Positions 25,448-34,609 of a stretch of 64,000 bases of DNA are shown here, in pieces. This DNA comes from Crocinitomicaceae bacterium. GTDB lineage: Bacteria > Bacteroidota > Bacteroidia > Flavobacteriales_D > Crocinitomicaceae. A program made the position numbers and the translations under genes. The stretch covers positions 41,872 to 105,871 of the forward strand of contig JAGNZC010000004.1 of the NCBI GenBank assembly GCA_017984635.1. The letters are read 5' to 3'. Under the pieces are notes generated by a model, which searched no databases, was not told the origin of the DNA, and saw only the letters and a list, made by a program, of their open reading frames with translations. Within the stretch, counting starts at the first letter, position 1. Each line of letters begins with the position of its first letter.

Positions 25448-26134
25448 ATGGAACATCTGAGTTATTCGGAATTAATCCAAGGATTAACCTCTGAATTTTT
25501 AAAACATAAAAATGAGCAAAATAGTCTTGCCATGTCACAGTACATGAAAGGCCGTTTTGCTTTTTTTGGTATAAAATCAGAAGTTAGAAAAACCATTCAA
25601 AAAAAATGGATGTCCACAATTCCTGTTACATTCACGAGTCAAGAACGATGGGAATTAATACAAGAATTATGGCAGCACGAAGAAAGAGAATACCATTATG
25701 TTGCTATTGATTGGTTGAATGCTTGGAAAAAAGAGTGGATCAACGAAGAGGATTCAAATAAGCTACGATGGCTAATTGAAAACAACACGTGGTGGGACTC
25801 AGTAGATGCGATTGCATCCAATTATTTGGGGAAGTATGCTATGAAATTTCCCGAATCAGCAAAAGAAATGGTGCAAGAATGGAGAAATGATTCAAATTTC
25901 TGGATCAATCGGTCGTGTTTAATTTTTCAATTAAAATATAAAAAAGAAGTTGATTTTGAGTTGCTTAAAAGTTTAATCGTACAATTTCAACCCAACAAAG
26001 AGTTTTTTATTCAAAAGGCTATTGGTTGGTCGTTGCGTCAATACAGTAAATTTGAACCTGATGAGGTTCGTAAGTTTGTTACTGAAATTAAGTTGACAGG
26101 ATTGGCCTTTCGAGAAGCAACAAAATACATATAA
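25448..26134 (+). CDS. AlkD-like DNA alkylation repair protein
   Basis: A 228-residue all-helical HEAT-like protein. Motifs match the AlkC/AlkD glycosylase family: MSQYMKGRFAFFGIKSEVRK near the N-terminus, YHYVAIDWLNAWKKEW, NTWWDSVDAIASNYLG, WINRSCLIFQL and FFIQKAIGWSLRQYSK. Family members excise N3- and N7-alkylpurines without base flipping. It has its own promoter and is followed after 10 nt by the gamma-carbonic-anhydrase-like gene. Confidence 0.9.
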   Translation: MEHLSYSELIQGLTSEFLKHKNEQNSLAMSQYMKGRFAFFGIKSEVRKTIQKKWMSTIPVTFTSQERWELIQELWQHEEREYHYVAIDWLNAWKKEWINEEDSNKLRWLIENNTWWDSVDAIASNYLGKYAMKFPESAKEMVQEWRNDSNFWINRSCLIFQLKYKKEVDFELLKSLIVQFQPNKEFFIQKAIGWSLRQYSKFEPDEVRKFVTEIKLTGLAFREATKYI

Positions 26135-26144
26135 AAATAGACAG

Positions 26145-26660
26145 ATGGCTTTACTATTGGAATGCAGAGGAAAAGAACCTAAAATGGGTAATAATTGTTG
26201 GTTAGCACCCAATGCAACGATTGTTGGAGATGTAGAAATGGGCGACCAATGTTCTGTTTGGTTCAACGCTGTCATTCGAGGCGATGTGAACGCAATAAAA
26301 ATTGGTAACAAAGTTAATATTCAAGATGGCGCAGTTTTACATTGTACGTATGAAAAAACAACCGTTAATTTGGGTAACAATGTATCTGTTGGTCACAATG
26401 CATTGGTTCATGGTTGTACCGTTGAAGACAACGTATTAATTGGTATGGGTGCAATTGTAATGGATAATTGCTACATTGAATCTAATTGTATTATTGCTGC
26501 AGGTGCTGTCTTGTTAGAAGGAACACGCGTTGAATCTTGGAGCGTTTACGCTGGAATCCCGGCTAAAAAAGTCAAAAATTTATCGCCTGAATTATTTAAA
26601 GGGGAAGTGCAACGCATAGCAGACAATTATTTACTCTATTCAAGTTGGTTTAAAAAATAA
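26145..26660 (+). CDS. Gamma-carbonic anhydrase family (YrdA-like) hexapeptide-repeat protein
   Basis: 171 residues built of left-handed beta-helix hexapeptide repeats (GDVEMGDQCSVWFNAVIRGD, IGNKVNIQDGAVLHC, LGNNVSVGHNALVHGC, VLIGMGAIVMDN). The metal His residues lie in VLHC, VGHNA and LVHGC, as in gamma-CA/YrdA/PaaY proteins. Many members show no measurable carbonic anhydrase activity, so only the fold and metal site are secure. It starts 10 nt after the AlkD-like gene and precedes the globin by 3 nt. Confidence 0.9.
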   Translation: MALLLECRGKEPKMGNNCWLAPNATIVGDVEMGDQCSVWFNAVIRGDVNAIKIGNKVNIQDGAVLHCTYEKTTVNLGNNVSVGHNALVHGCTVEDNVLIGMGAIVMDNCYIESNCIIAAGAVLLEGTRVESWSVYAGIPAKKVKNLSPELFKGEVQRIADNYLLYSSWFKK

Positions 26661-26663
26661 GCG

Positions 26664-27014
26664 ATGCTTTCAGATATTCAAACAAAAACAGATGTTACTT
26701 TGCTTGTCACTACTTTTTATGATAAAGTACTGAAAGACTCACTTTTAGCTCCATTTTTTAAGCAAATGGATTTTGAAAAACATTTACCTCAAATGATTCA
26801 TTTTTGGTCGTTTGCATTGTTAGACGAACCAGGTTATGCAACAAATGTAACCGAGAAACATTTAAAAATGCGCCTTCAAAAAGAACATTTTGACCAGTGG
26901 TTAAATTTATTTTCTACAACAGTTAATGAATTGTTTTCAGGTGAGAAAGCGGAGATGGCGAAACAGCGCGCAGCAGTGATTGGTTGGACCATTCAATCAA
27001 AAATGAATACTTGA
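26664..27014 (+). CDS. Group III truncated haemoglobin
   Basis: A 116-residue globin. FYDKVLKDSLLAPFF and IHFWSFALL (distal side), then HLKMRLQKEHFDQWLNLF with the proximal His, match group III truncated haemoglobins. These bind oxygen or nitric oxide and act in detoxification or redox sensing; the role here is not evident. It follows the YrdA-like gene by 3 nt and probably shares its mRNA. Confidence 0.9.
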   Translation: MLSDIQTKTDVTLLVTTFYDKVLKDSLLAPFFKQMDFEKHLPQMIHFWSFALLDEPGYATNVTEKHLKMRLQKEHFDQWLNLFSTTVNELFSGEKAEMAKQRAAVIGWTIQSKMNT

Positions 27015-27036
27015 TCAATTTTCCAGATTTTCGAAA

Positions 27037-27066
27037 TTGTTTTTTTTAATTTTTAACGTATATTTG
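27037..27066 (+). promoter_or_regulatory. Promoter of rpoN
   Basis: TTG (27037-27039), 19 nt, then TATATTTG (27059-27066). The predicted transcription start near 27071 gives a leader of about 65 nt, longer than for neighbouring genes. Confidence 0.6.
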
Positions 27067-27135
27067 ATACAATAAAGCAAAAACAGAAAATATACCCGAT
27101 TTATAAACCTACATCCAATTAGTTGAATACCTAAA

Positions 27136-28587
27136 ATGGCGTTAAAGCAATACCTTACTCAAAAATTAGAACAGCGACTTTCTCCTCAACAAATACAGTT
27201 GATGAAATTGTTGCAAGTTCCTACGATGGAGTTAGATCAACGCATCAAACAAGAAATTGAAGAAAATCCTGCATTAGAAGAAGGTTTAGAAAAAAGTGAA
27301 GACGAATTCGAAGAAAACGAAGAGTTTGAAGATGATTTCGATAACAATGATACAGAAGATTTCGATATTTCAGATTACATCGACGAGGAAGGATCGGATT
27401 ATAAAACCAAAGCGAATAATTCGTCGAAAGATGACGAAGAACGTGTTATCCCACTTTCAGGGGAAGCTTCTTTTCAAGAAAAGTTAGAAGAGCAATTGCA
27501 TTTATTGTATTTAGACGATCATGAGTTTATGATTGCAAATACTTTAATTGGAAATTTAGATGAATCGGGATATTTGAATCGTGAGATAGAATCGATTGTG
27601 GATGATTTAGCCTTTTCAGCAAACATTTTCACAACGGTTGAGGAAGTCAATCATTTATTAGCTGTCATACAAGAATTAGACCCAGCAGGTGTTGGAGCAC
27701 GCAATTTACAAGAATGTTTATTGTTGCAAATTCAACGGAAACAAGATGGAGACATTACAAAATTTACTGCAAAAATAATTTTAGAGCAATTTTTTGAAGA
27801 GTTTACAAAAAAGCACTATGATAAGATTGCTAAGAAATTAGAAATTGAAGACACCGATTTAAAAGAGGCCATTGATGAAATTTTAAAGTTGAATCCCAAA
27901 CCGGGAGGCTCCATGATTGAATCTGCTAAAAATTACCAACAAATCATTCCTGATTTTATGATTGTTGATTACGAGGGCAAATTAGAGTTAACCTTAAATG
28001 GACGCAATGCACCGGATTTAAAAGTTAGCCGTGAATACGAAATGATGTTACGCACCTATGCAGAAGGTTCAAAAAAATCAAAATCAGAGCGGGATGCTGT
28101 TCAATTTGTGAAACAAAAATTAGACGGGGCAAAATGGTTCATTGACGCGATTAAACAGCGTCAAAACACCTTGTTATTAACCATGAATGCCATTATGAGT
28201 TATCAAAAAGCTTATTTTCTGACAGGAGATGAGACGAATTTGAAGCCCATGATTTTGAAAGATATTGCAGAATTAGTTGGTTTAGATATTTCAACTATTT
28301 CTCGTGTCGCGAATAGTAAATACGTACAAACAAGTTTTGGCATTTTTTCTTTGAAGTATTTTTTTTCAGAGTCACTTTCTACAGATTCTGGAGAAGAAGT
28401 ATCGACGCGAGAAGTGAAAAAAATATTATCAGAAGCGATCGAAGGGGAAAAGAAAAAACGTCCTTTGACCGATGAGAAATTAGCAGAGTTATTAAATGAA
28501 AAAGGGTATAACATTGCCCGAAGAACTGTTGCAAAATATAGAGAACAATTAAACATTCCAGTTGCACGTTTAAGAAAAGAATTATGA
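27136..28587 (+). CDS. rpoN: RNA polymerase sigma-54 factor
   Basis: A 483-residue sigma-54. Region I is the Gln/Leu-rich LTQKLEQRLSPQQIQLMKLLQ with IEENPALEEG. An acidic region II (about residues 50-100) follows, then the core-binding domain with LDESGYLN and LQELDPAGVGARNLQECL, an HTH with LDISTISRVANSKYVQT, and the RpoN box ARRTVAKYRE near the C-terminus. It needs AAA+ enhancer-binding activators to open promoters; none is encoded in the window. It overlaps the next gene by 4 nt. Confidence 0.97.
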   Translation: MALKQYLTQKLEQRLSPQQIQLMKLLQVPTMELDQRIKQEIEENPALEEGLEKSEDEFEENEEFEDDFDNNDTEDFDISDYIDEEGSDYKTKANNSSKDDEERVIPLSGEASFQEKLEEQLHLLYLDDHEFMIANTLIGNLDESGYLNREIESIVDDLAFSANIFTTVEEVNHLLAVIQELDPAGVGARNLQECLLLQIQRKQDGDITKFTAKIILEQFFEEFTKKHYDKIAKKLEIEDTDLKEAIDEILKLNPKPGGSMIESAKNYQQIIPDFMIVDYEGKLELTLNGRNAPDLKVSREYEMMLRTYAEGSKKSKSERDAVQFVKQKLDGAKWFIDAIKQRQNTLLLTMNAIMSYQKAYFLTGDETNLKPMILKDIAELVGLDISTISRVANSKYVQTSFGIFSLKYFFSESLSTDSGEEVSTREVKKILSEAIEGEKKKRPLTDEKLAELLNEKGYNIARRTVAKYREQLNIPVARLRKEL

Positions 28588-29234
28588 ATTACATCGCCCA
28601 TTTTTTTTCGTGGATTTTCCTTCCATTGTTAATGCCAATTTATGGTTTAATCCTTGCATTGTATATGCCATCTTGTAACGGAGAATTGTACAACAATGAT
28701 TCACTCTACTATTTAAATAACGAAGCAAAAGGCATTGTTTTATATATGTTTGTTGTATTTAGTGCAGTTGCTCCAGCGGCTTCCTTCTTATTGTTAAGAA
28801 TGCGCAACGTGATTTCAACAATTGATATGGAAAATAGGAGAGAGCGAAGCATACCAATGTACATCATGTTGTCATTCTGTTTGTTGTTGTATGTGTTATT
28901 TTTATTTCGAGTTCCAGCAGGTATGCCGAAGTTTATTTTTTCCTTGCCGCTTTCTGGCGTTTTAGTTACTTTCTTCTATACATTAATCAATCGTTGGATA
29001 AAAATAAGTTTGCACGGAGGTGGAGCAGGAATATTAACAGGTTTTATTTTTGCTTATTATTTAAACCAAGAGCAATTTCAATTTTGGGTGTTCTTTGCTG
29101 TTATATTAGCTTCTGCTTTAACAATATCGTCACGCTTGTACCTAAAAAAACATACAGAAACAGAAGTGTATTCTGGATGGGCTCTAGCATTACTCATCAC
29201 ATTTGTCACAAATTATTTTTACCCTCACATCTAA
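28584..29234 (+). CDS. PAP2-like integral membrane protein, probably degenerate
   Basis: 216 residues with about six membrane helices. The C-terminal half has ISLHGGGAGILTG and SRLYLKKHTETEVYSGWALAL, which resemble motifs 2 and 3 of PAP2 phosphatases (SGH and SRxxxxxHxxxD), including the motif 3 His but with Glu in place of Asp and no intact SGH. It may be an inactive or altered phosphatase-like protein. It overlaps rpoN by 4 nt, so its translation is probably coupled to sigma-54. Confidence 0.6.
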   Translation: MNYIAHFFSWIFLPLLMPIYGLILALYMPSCNGELYNNDSLYYLNNEAKGIVLYMFVVFSAVAPAASFLLLRMRNVISTIDMENRRERSIPMYIMLSFCLLLYVLFLFRVPAGMPKFIFSLPLSGVLVTFFYTLINRWIKISLHGGGAGILTGFIFAYYLNQEQFQFWVFFAVILASALTISSRLYLKKHTETEVYSGWALALLITFVTNYFYPHI

Positions 29235-29254
29235 TTTTTTTTTATCCTTATTCT

Positions 29255-30067
29255 ATGAAACCAAATTTCAAACTCTTTATTTCTATTATTGTTAGTGGAT
29301 TGATTGTCCAATCGTGTAGTCTTTTAGATCCTAAAAGTAAAGGGAAAGGAATCAATGTGTTCACTTTACAGCAAGACATTGAGTTAGGAGCAAAAGTAGC
29401 AGCTGAAATAGATCAAAATTCAAAAGAATATCCACTTCTTGACACGATTAAATACAAAGAAGTGTATACTTACTTAAATAAAGTTAGAGATACATTATTA
29501 AATTCAGGTAAAGTTGATTACAAAGATGAATTCAAATGGCGTTTGCGCGTTATAAAAAATGACAGTGTTATGAATGCTTTTTGTACGCCAGGTGGATATA
29601 TTTATATCTATACAGGTATCTTGAAGTTTCTAGATTCAGAAGATCAATTTGCCGGTGTGTTGGGCCACGAAATGGGTCATGCAGATATGCGCCACTCTAC
29701 GCGTCAAATGACAAATATGTATGGTCTTCAGTTTTTGATGGATGCTTTAGCTGGAAATCAAGCAGCAATCAAACAAATTACAGGTACATTAATTGGTTTA
29801 AAATTTTCTCGTTCGCATGAAACAGAAGCAGACAAACGTTCCGTATTGTATTTATGTTCAACGCGTTATAACGCAGATGCTGGAGCAGGATTTTTTGAGA
29901 AAATTCAAGCACTAGGAGGTTCGAAACAACCCGAATTTTTGAGCACACATCCTGATCCAGGAAATCGAATTCTTGATTTTAAAAACACAAAAGTCACAAT
30001 GGGATGTCAAGGAACAAAAGATTTTAAAAAAGAATATAAAATGATGGTAGCAAGGTTGCCGAAATAA
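29255..30067 (+). CDS. M48-family metallopeptidase lipoprotein
   Basis: 270 residues from ATG 29255, which gives a lipoprotein signal ending IVQSC (Cys at about residue 19); the frame is open upstream but overlaps the previous gene. The zinc site is HEMGH in GVLGHEMGHADMRH, with the downstream Glu in SHETEADKRSV. The FCTPGGYIYIYTGIL segment is also family-typical. It resembles the periplasmic proteases BepA/LoiP, which handle misfolded outer membrane proteins. It starts 20 nt after the PAP2-like gene. Confidence 0.92.
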   Translation: MKPNFKLFISIIVSGLIVQSCSLLDPKSKGKGINVFTLQQDIELGAKVAAEIDQNSKEYPLLDTIKYKEVYTYLNKVRDTLLNSGKVDYKDEFKWRLRVIKNDSVMNAFCTPGGYIYIYTGILKFLDSEDQFAGVLGHEMGHADMRHSTRQMTNMYGLQFLMDALAGNQAAIKQITGTLIGLKFSRSHETEADKRSVLYLCSTRYNADAGAGFFEKIQALGGSKQPEFLSTHPDPGNRILDFKNTKVTMGCQGTKDFKKEYKMMVARLPK

Positions 30068-30541
30068 TATTTATTGAGTCTCAACAAAGCTTTTTTCGCT
30101 CAAAATTCTATTGATTTTAACATGCTATTTTTTTGAAAATGCTATTTTGAAATTGCAAAATAATCTAAAATTGTAATCTATACATTGCAAAAATCATATA
30201 AAATTTAAAAGAAAGTTATATTGACGCTGATAACATAGAGTATGGAGATGGAAAGACCATTCCGCTTTGGTTATTTGGTTTTTTGAATTGAATAAAAAAT
30301 ATAATGTCTTAAAGTTTAAATTGATTTTTGTTAAAAAATTTGTTTATCTAAAAAATTAGTTTAATTTAGCTATGAAGATATTCGCTAATTAACTTTAACA
30401 CTAATTATTTAATTTATTTTTTATAATACCAATTGCGTTTGAATTTACTATTCTCAGATGGTTCTAACATTCAACAAACAATACTTAAATAAACTATTAA
30501 CCAGCCACACATTGAAAAATGTGTGGCTTAATACAATAACC
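30068..30541 (+). other. 474-nt intergenic region with direct repeat and leader hairpin
   Basis: No convincing gene is seen here. There is an imperfect tandem repeat of about 15 nt (ATGCTATTTT...GAAA at 30122-30138 and 30139-30152). No exact TAnnTTTG box was found, although a promoter for the following T9SS protein gene must lie here. A perfect hairpin sits at 30503-30528, close to the start codon. Confidence 0.5.
30503..30528 (+). promoter_or_regulatory. Perfect 10-bp hairpin upstream of the T9SS protein start codon
   Basis: AGCCACACAT (30503-30512), loop TGAAAA, ATGTGTGGCT (30519-30528). It ends 13 nt before the ATG at 30542. The following sequence (TAATACAATAACC) has no U-tract, so it is not a normal terminator. 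It could modulate translation or mRNA stability. Confidence 0.55.
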
Positions 30542-32176
30542 ATGAAAAAACTAACTACATTTTATTTTTTAATTACAGCAAGCTTGGTATTTGGGCAATT
30601 TGTTGATTTAGGCCAAAAAGGCTTTGGTGGAACAGGCGATGATTATTTAAAACGGTACGAGGACACTGTTCACAACACTAATTTTTATGTTGGTTACTCT
30701 AATTCTAATGCATCTTTTGACAAGGGAGAGGATTCAAGAGGCGGAAATGACATTTGGATCGTGAAAACAGATTCGGCTAACAATTTTTTGTGGGATAAAA
30801 CAATTGGGGGATCTGGTAATGATGGCGGAATATTTTGTACACTTCTGAATGATAAAATCTATATACTTGCAAATTCTGCATCACCCATTTCTGGAGAGAA
30901 AACAATGGATTCATTTGGTGAAAATGATGCCTGGTTAGTGGTGCTTGATTTGGATGGAAACATATTATGGCAAAAACAATATGGGGGAGACGTTAATGAC
31001 ATTTTAAATAGTATTACAATATTAAATAATGGAAATCTATTATTATCGGGTTTTAGTTATTCATCAGTGTCAACAATTTTAGGAAATAAAACGAGCCCTA
31101 ACATTGGCGGAGCAGATATTTGGTTGGTCGAAATTAATCAAAATAATGGTGCTATCATTGATCAAAAGACAATAGGATCTGTAAATGATGATTTTACCGC
31201 GAGTAAAGTTTACGTAAAACCATCCGGTAATTTAATAATTTCAAGTATTGCTTATGGAGGTACTAGTGGTGATAAAACAGATTTTGGTTATGGTCTAATT
31301 AATTTATGGATTGTAGAACTAGATGAAAACTATAATAAATTAAATGACAAGTGTTTTGGTAGCGGAGGAGAGTTTATAGTGCAAAATGGTTTAGTAATGA
31401 CAAATGATGCATATTATTTCTTAGTATCTTCAAGTAGTGGAATTGGCGGCAACAAAACCGCACCTAATAGAGGGTGTATAACTGGAGGAGGTAATTGCAG
31501 TGATTACTGGGTTATAAAAACAGATACAAATTTAAACATCATTTGGGACCAATCTTATGGAGGAAATAATAACGATTCTCCTGTTTCAATTGAATTTTCA
31601 TCATGGAACAAATTAATTATTTCAGGAACAAGTTTTAGCGCAAATAATGGAAACAAAACAACTGTAAATTATGGTATTTCTGATGTTTGGTTTTTAATTT
31701 TAAATGAATCGAATGGTTCTATTGTAACACAGCAATCATTTGGAGGCTCAGGTAGTGAAGATGGTTCTGTTTACATAAACAAAAACGATTCATCAAAAAT
31801 TCGCTTAGAAAGCAACTCAAAATCAGGCGTTTCAGGCAACAAAACTACCACAAACCACGGAGGGTATGATTACTGGATGGTTGAGCTGGATGCATCAGAT
31901 TTTTTAGCAACAGAAGAATTAGATGCTGAAGGTGCTTCCATTAGCGTTTATCCAAATCCTTATTCGGAGCAAGTTAACTTTAAATTGGAACAATTAAAAG
32001 AAGTGGTTACGTTGAATATTGCAACATTGGATGGTAAAATAGTGCATACACAAACCATTCAACCGAGCAATGAAAACATTGAAATTACTTGGAAACCAAT
32101 CTCAACAGAGCAATTTTTAGTGTACACCATTAAAGGTGCTAAAACGAACTATACGGGGAAATTAGTTGGGTTTTAA
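30542..32176 (+). CDS. Secreted repeat protein with T9SS type A sorting domain
   Basis: 544 residues from ATG 30542, which begins a clean signal peptide (MKKLTTFYFLITASLVFGQ). The body contains about seven repeats of roughly 65 residues, each with a pattern like GGNDIWIVKTDSANNFLWDK followed by GGSGNDG, suggestive of a beta-propeller. The C-terminal domain (about 465-544) has ISVYPNPYSEQVNF and ends NYTGKLVGF, a type A T9SS signal. It should be exported to the cell surface or medium. Function unknown; adhesion or glycan binding is a guess. Confidence 0.88.
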   Translation: MKKLTTFYFLITASLVFGQFVDLGQKGFGGTGDDYLKRYEDTVHNTNFYVGYSNSNASFDKGEDSRGGNDIWIVKTDSANNFLWDKTIGGSGNDGGIFCTLLNDKIYILANSASPISGEKTMDSFGENDAWLVVLDLDGNILWQKQYGGDVNDILNSITILNNGNLLLSGFSYSSVSTILGNKTSPNIGGADIWLVEINQNNGAIIDQKTIGSVNDDFTASKVYVKPSGNLIISSIAYGGTSGDKTDFGYGLINLWIVELDENYNKLNDKCFGSGGEFIVQNGLVMTNDAYYFLVSSSSGIGGNKTAPNRGCITGGGNCSDYWVIKTDTNLNIIWDQSYGGNNNDSPVSIEFSSWNKLIISGTSFSANNGNKTTVNYGISDVWFLILNESNGSIVTQQSFGGSGSEDGSVYINKNDSSKIRLESNSKSGVSGNKTTTNHGGYDYWMVELDASDFLATEELDAEGASISVYPNPYSEQVNFKLEQLKEVVTLNIATLDGKIVHTQTIQPSNENIEITWKPISTEQFLVYTIKGAKTNYTGKLVGF

Positions 32177-32180
32177 TAAA

Positions 32181-32217
32181 AAAGGGCTGTTCAATAATTT
32201 CTTGAACAGCCTTTTAT
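32181..32217 (+). terminator. Bidirectional terminator between the T9SS protein gene and lysS
   Basis: GGCTGTTCAA (32185-32194), a 7-nt loop, TTGAACAGCC (32202-32211), followed by TTTTATA on the plus strand and preceded by AAAAAA (a U-tract on the minus strand). It lies between two convergent genes and fits both. Confidence 0.85.
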
Positions 32218-32234
32218 AAATTAATAAAGTGTTA

Positions 32235-33941
32235 TTACAGAACTTCTATTAGCAATTCTTCGTTAATTTTAGTCACTTTAACTAAGCCTTGTTTTGTAAG
32301 GTTTTTAACACTTACATCCCACGCTTTGTTGCTCAAATTAACCAATTCTTTCAAGCGTAAAAGCGCCATTTTTTGTTCTTTTTGTAAACTATCAAAGATT
32401 AATTTTTCATTGTCATTCAATTCCACTTTCTGTTGGTGAACTTCCGGACGCATTTGCGGGAAGAACAACACTTCTTGTATAGATGGATTGTTCGTTAAGT
32501 ACATAATTAAACGATCCATTCCAATTCCTAAACCAGAAGTTGGTGGCATTCCGTATTCCAATGAACGCAAGAAATCATAATCAATGAATTGACCTGCTTC
32601 ATCGTCTCCTTTTTCTGATAATCGCACTTGTTCTTCAAAGCGTTCACGTTGATCAATTGGGTCGTTTAATTCAGAATAAGCATTAGCTACTTCTTTTCCA
32701 CAAACCATTAATTCAAATCGTTCCGTTAATTCCGGATTATCGCGGTGTTCTTTACACAATGGCGACATTTCTTTTGGATAATCGGTAATAAATGTTGGTT
32801 GAATGTAATTTCCTTCACATTTTTCACCGAAAATCTCGTCGATTAATTTTCCTTTACCCATTGTATCATCCACAGCAATTCCCATTCCTTTTGCTGCAAC
32901 GCGTAATTCATCTTCTGATTTACCAGCAATATCAAAACCAGTAAAATCTAGAATCGATTGACGCATGGTAACGCGTTTGTATGGTGCTTTGAAATTGATT
33001 GAATGTTCTCCAAAAGTTGCTTCAGAAGTTCCATTTACAGCAAGCGCACAATGTTCTAAAAGTCGTTCCGTGAAATCCATCATCCAATTGTAATCTTTGT
33101 AAGAAACATAGATTTCCATTGCTGTAAATTCAGGGTTGTGCGTACGGTCCATTCCTTCATTTCTAAAGTTTTTTGAAAATTCGTACACACCATCAAAACC
33201 ACCTACAATTAAACGTTTTAAGTACAATTCATTGGCAATTCGCATGTACAAAGGAATGTCAAGTGCGTTGTGATGCGTCACAAACGGACGAGCAGCAGCG
33301 CCTCCAGGAATGGATTGCAAAACAGGAGTTTCAACTTCCATGTATCCAGCGTCATTGAAAAATTGACGCATTGCTGAGAACAATTTTGTTCGTTTGATGA
33401 AAATATCTTTTACGTGAGGATTCACGACTAAATCAGCATAACGTTGTCTGTAGCGCATTTCAGGATCCGTAAACGCATCGTGTACTTTTCCTTCTGCGTC
33501 AATTTTAGGAAGCGGTAAAGGTTTCAACGATTTACTCAATAAAGTAAATTCTTGCACATGAATGGATGTTTCACCCACTTGTGTTTTGAAAACATATCCT
33601 TTAACACCAATAAAATCACCTAAATCCAACAATTTTTTGAAAACTTCATTGTATAAGGTTTTGTCTTCACCCGGACAAATTTCATCACGGTTGAAATACA
33701 CTTGAATTCTACCAGAAGAATCTTGTAATTCAGCGAATGAAGCTTTTCCCATAACACGTTGGCTCATCATTCGGCCAGCAATGCAAACCTGCTTTCCATC
33801 TACGAATTGCTTCTTTATTTCAGTAGCAAAATCGCTTACTGGGTATAAGTCAGCAGGGTAGGGATTGATTCCCATTTCACGTAGTTTATTCAACGATTCT
33901 CTACGTTGAATTTCTTGTTCGGAAAGTTCAAATGCACTCAT
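32235..33941 (-). CDS. lysS: Lysyl-tRNA synthetase, class II
   Basis: 568 residues starting at ATG 33941 (MSAFELSEQEIQRRESLNKLREMGINPYP), chosen because the promoter at 33961-33988 lies just upstream. The OB-fold anticodon domain has GRMMSQRVMGKASFAELQDSSG. Class II motifs follow: motif 2 FRNEGMDRTHNPEFTAMEIY and motif 3 GMPPTSGLGIGMDRLIMYL. A C-terminal extension of about 70 residues beyond motif 3 is present, longer than in E. coli LysS and common in Bacteroidota. It charges tRNA-Lys in the cytosol. Confidence 0.97.
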   Translation of the reverse strand: MSAFELSEQEIQRRESLNKLREMGINPYPADLYPVSDFATEIKKQFVDGKQVCIAGRMMSQRVMGKASFAELQDSSGRIQVYFNRDEICPGEDKTLYNEVFKKLLDLGDFIGVKGYVFKTQVGETSIHVQEFTLLSKSLKPLPLPKIDAEGKVHDAFTDPEMRYRQRYADLVVNPHVKDIFIKRTKLFSAMRQFFNDAGYMEVETPVLQSIPGGAAARPFVTHHNALDIPLYMRIANELYLKRLIVGGFDGVYEFSKNFRNEGMDRTHNPEFTAMEIYVSYKDYNWMMDFTERLLEHCALAVNGTSEATFGEHSINFKAPYKRVTMRQSILDFTGFDIAGKSEDELRVAAKGMGIAVDDTMGKGKLIDEIFGEKCEGNYIQPTFITDYPKEMSPLCKEHRDNPELTERFELMVCGKEVANAYSELNDPIDQRERFEEQVRLSEKGDDEAGQFIDYDFLRSLEYGMPPTSGLGIGMDRLIMYLTNNPSIQEVLFFPQMRPEVHQQKVELNDNEKLIFDSLQKEQKMALLRLKELVNLSNKAWDVSVKNLTKQGLVKVTKINEELLIEVL

Positions 33942-33960
33942 GTTGTTTTTTTTAAGGCAA

Positions 33961-33988
33961 CAAAGATACGAAAGAACAATGAAAGCAA
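33961..33988 (-). promoter_or_regulatory. Promoter of lysS
   Basis: On the minus strand, TTG (33986-33988), 17 nt, then TATCTTTG (33961-33968). The predicted start near 33956 leaves a leader of about 15 nt. Confidence 0.65.
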
Positions 33989-34037
33989 GGATTTTACTAC
34001 TTAGATTTCTTTCATCTGTTAAAATATCAACCAATTT

Positions 34038-34066
34038 TTGCGTCACTAATTTTTATCGTATCTTTA
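34038..34066 (+). promoter_or_regulatory. Promoter of hemJ
   Basis: TTG (34038-34040), 18 nt, then TATCTTTA (34059-34066), one base off the consensus. The predicted start coincides with the ATG at 34071, so a leaderless mRNA is likely. Confidence 0.5.
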
Positions 34067-34070
34067 TCGC

Positions 34071-34604
34071 ATGGATATAAATACAGTAAAAGCATTGCAC
34101 ATTATTTTTGTTGTTAGCTGGTTTGCCGGACTTTTTTACATCGTTCGTTTGTTTATTTACCATACCGAAGCGCAACAAAAAGAAGAGATTCCTCGGAAAA
34201 TATTGTCGGAGCAATTTGAGGTGATGGAAAAAAAATTATGGTGGATCATTACTACTCCAGCAATGATTTTAACCTTGATTTTTGGAATTTGGATGCTTCT
34301 TTTAAATCCAACGTATTATTTTTCAGCGCCTTGGATGCATTTGAAATTAGGATTTGTAGGTTTATTATTGGTGTATCATTTTGTCTGTCAAAAAATCATG
34401 AATGATTTAAAAAAAGGACTTTTCAAGTGGAAATCAAATGGATTGCGAATTTGGAATGAAGTAGCCACATTAGCGCTCGTTGCCATCGTGTTTTTAGTAG
34501 TAATGAAAGATAGTTTAAACTGGATAAAAGGAACAATTGGCTTTTTTGCCGTTGCAATTGGTTTAATGATGGGAATTAAATTATACAAAAGACTTAGAAA
34601 ATAA
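34071..34604 (+). CDS. hemJ: Protoporphyrinogen oxidase HemJ-like (CopD family)
   Basis: A 177-residue membrane protein with about four or five helices. The conserved His in ALHIIFVVSWFAGLFY and the Lys in APWMHLKLGFVGLLLVYH match HemJ, the oxygen-linked protoporphyrinogen IX oxidase used in haem synthesis by many bacteria without HemG/HemY. Related CopD proteins share the fold, so experimental proof is needed, but length and residues fit HemJ. It is divergent from lysS and ends 5 nt before the enoyl-CoA hydratase gene. Confidence 0.85.
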   Translation: MDINTVKALHIIFVVSWFAGLFYIVRLFIYHTEAQQKEEIPRKILSEQFEVMEKKLWWIITTPAMILTLIFGIWMLLLNPTYYFSAPWMHLKLGFVGLLLVYHFVCQKIMNDLKKGLFKWKSNGLRIWNEVATLALVAIVFLVVMKDSLNWIKGTIGFFAVAIGLMMGIKLYKRLRK

Positions 34605-34609
34605 AGCAT

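Noticed and set aside
28994..29254. 87-residue N-terminal extension of the M48 protein
   Set aside because: It overlaps the preceding membrane protein gene in another frame and would hide a good lipoprotein signal that begins at 29255.
29581..29820. Small plus-strand frame inside the M48 gene
   Set aside because: Overlaps the zinc-site coding region in another frame and has no independent support.
33942..34046. 35-residue N-terminal extension of lysS
   Set aside because: It would be coded from upstream of the lysS promoter; the shorter start matches the family.
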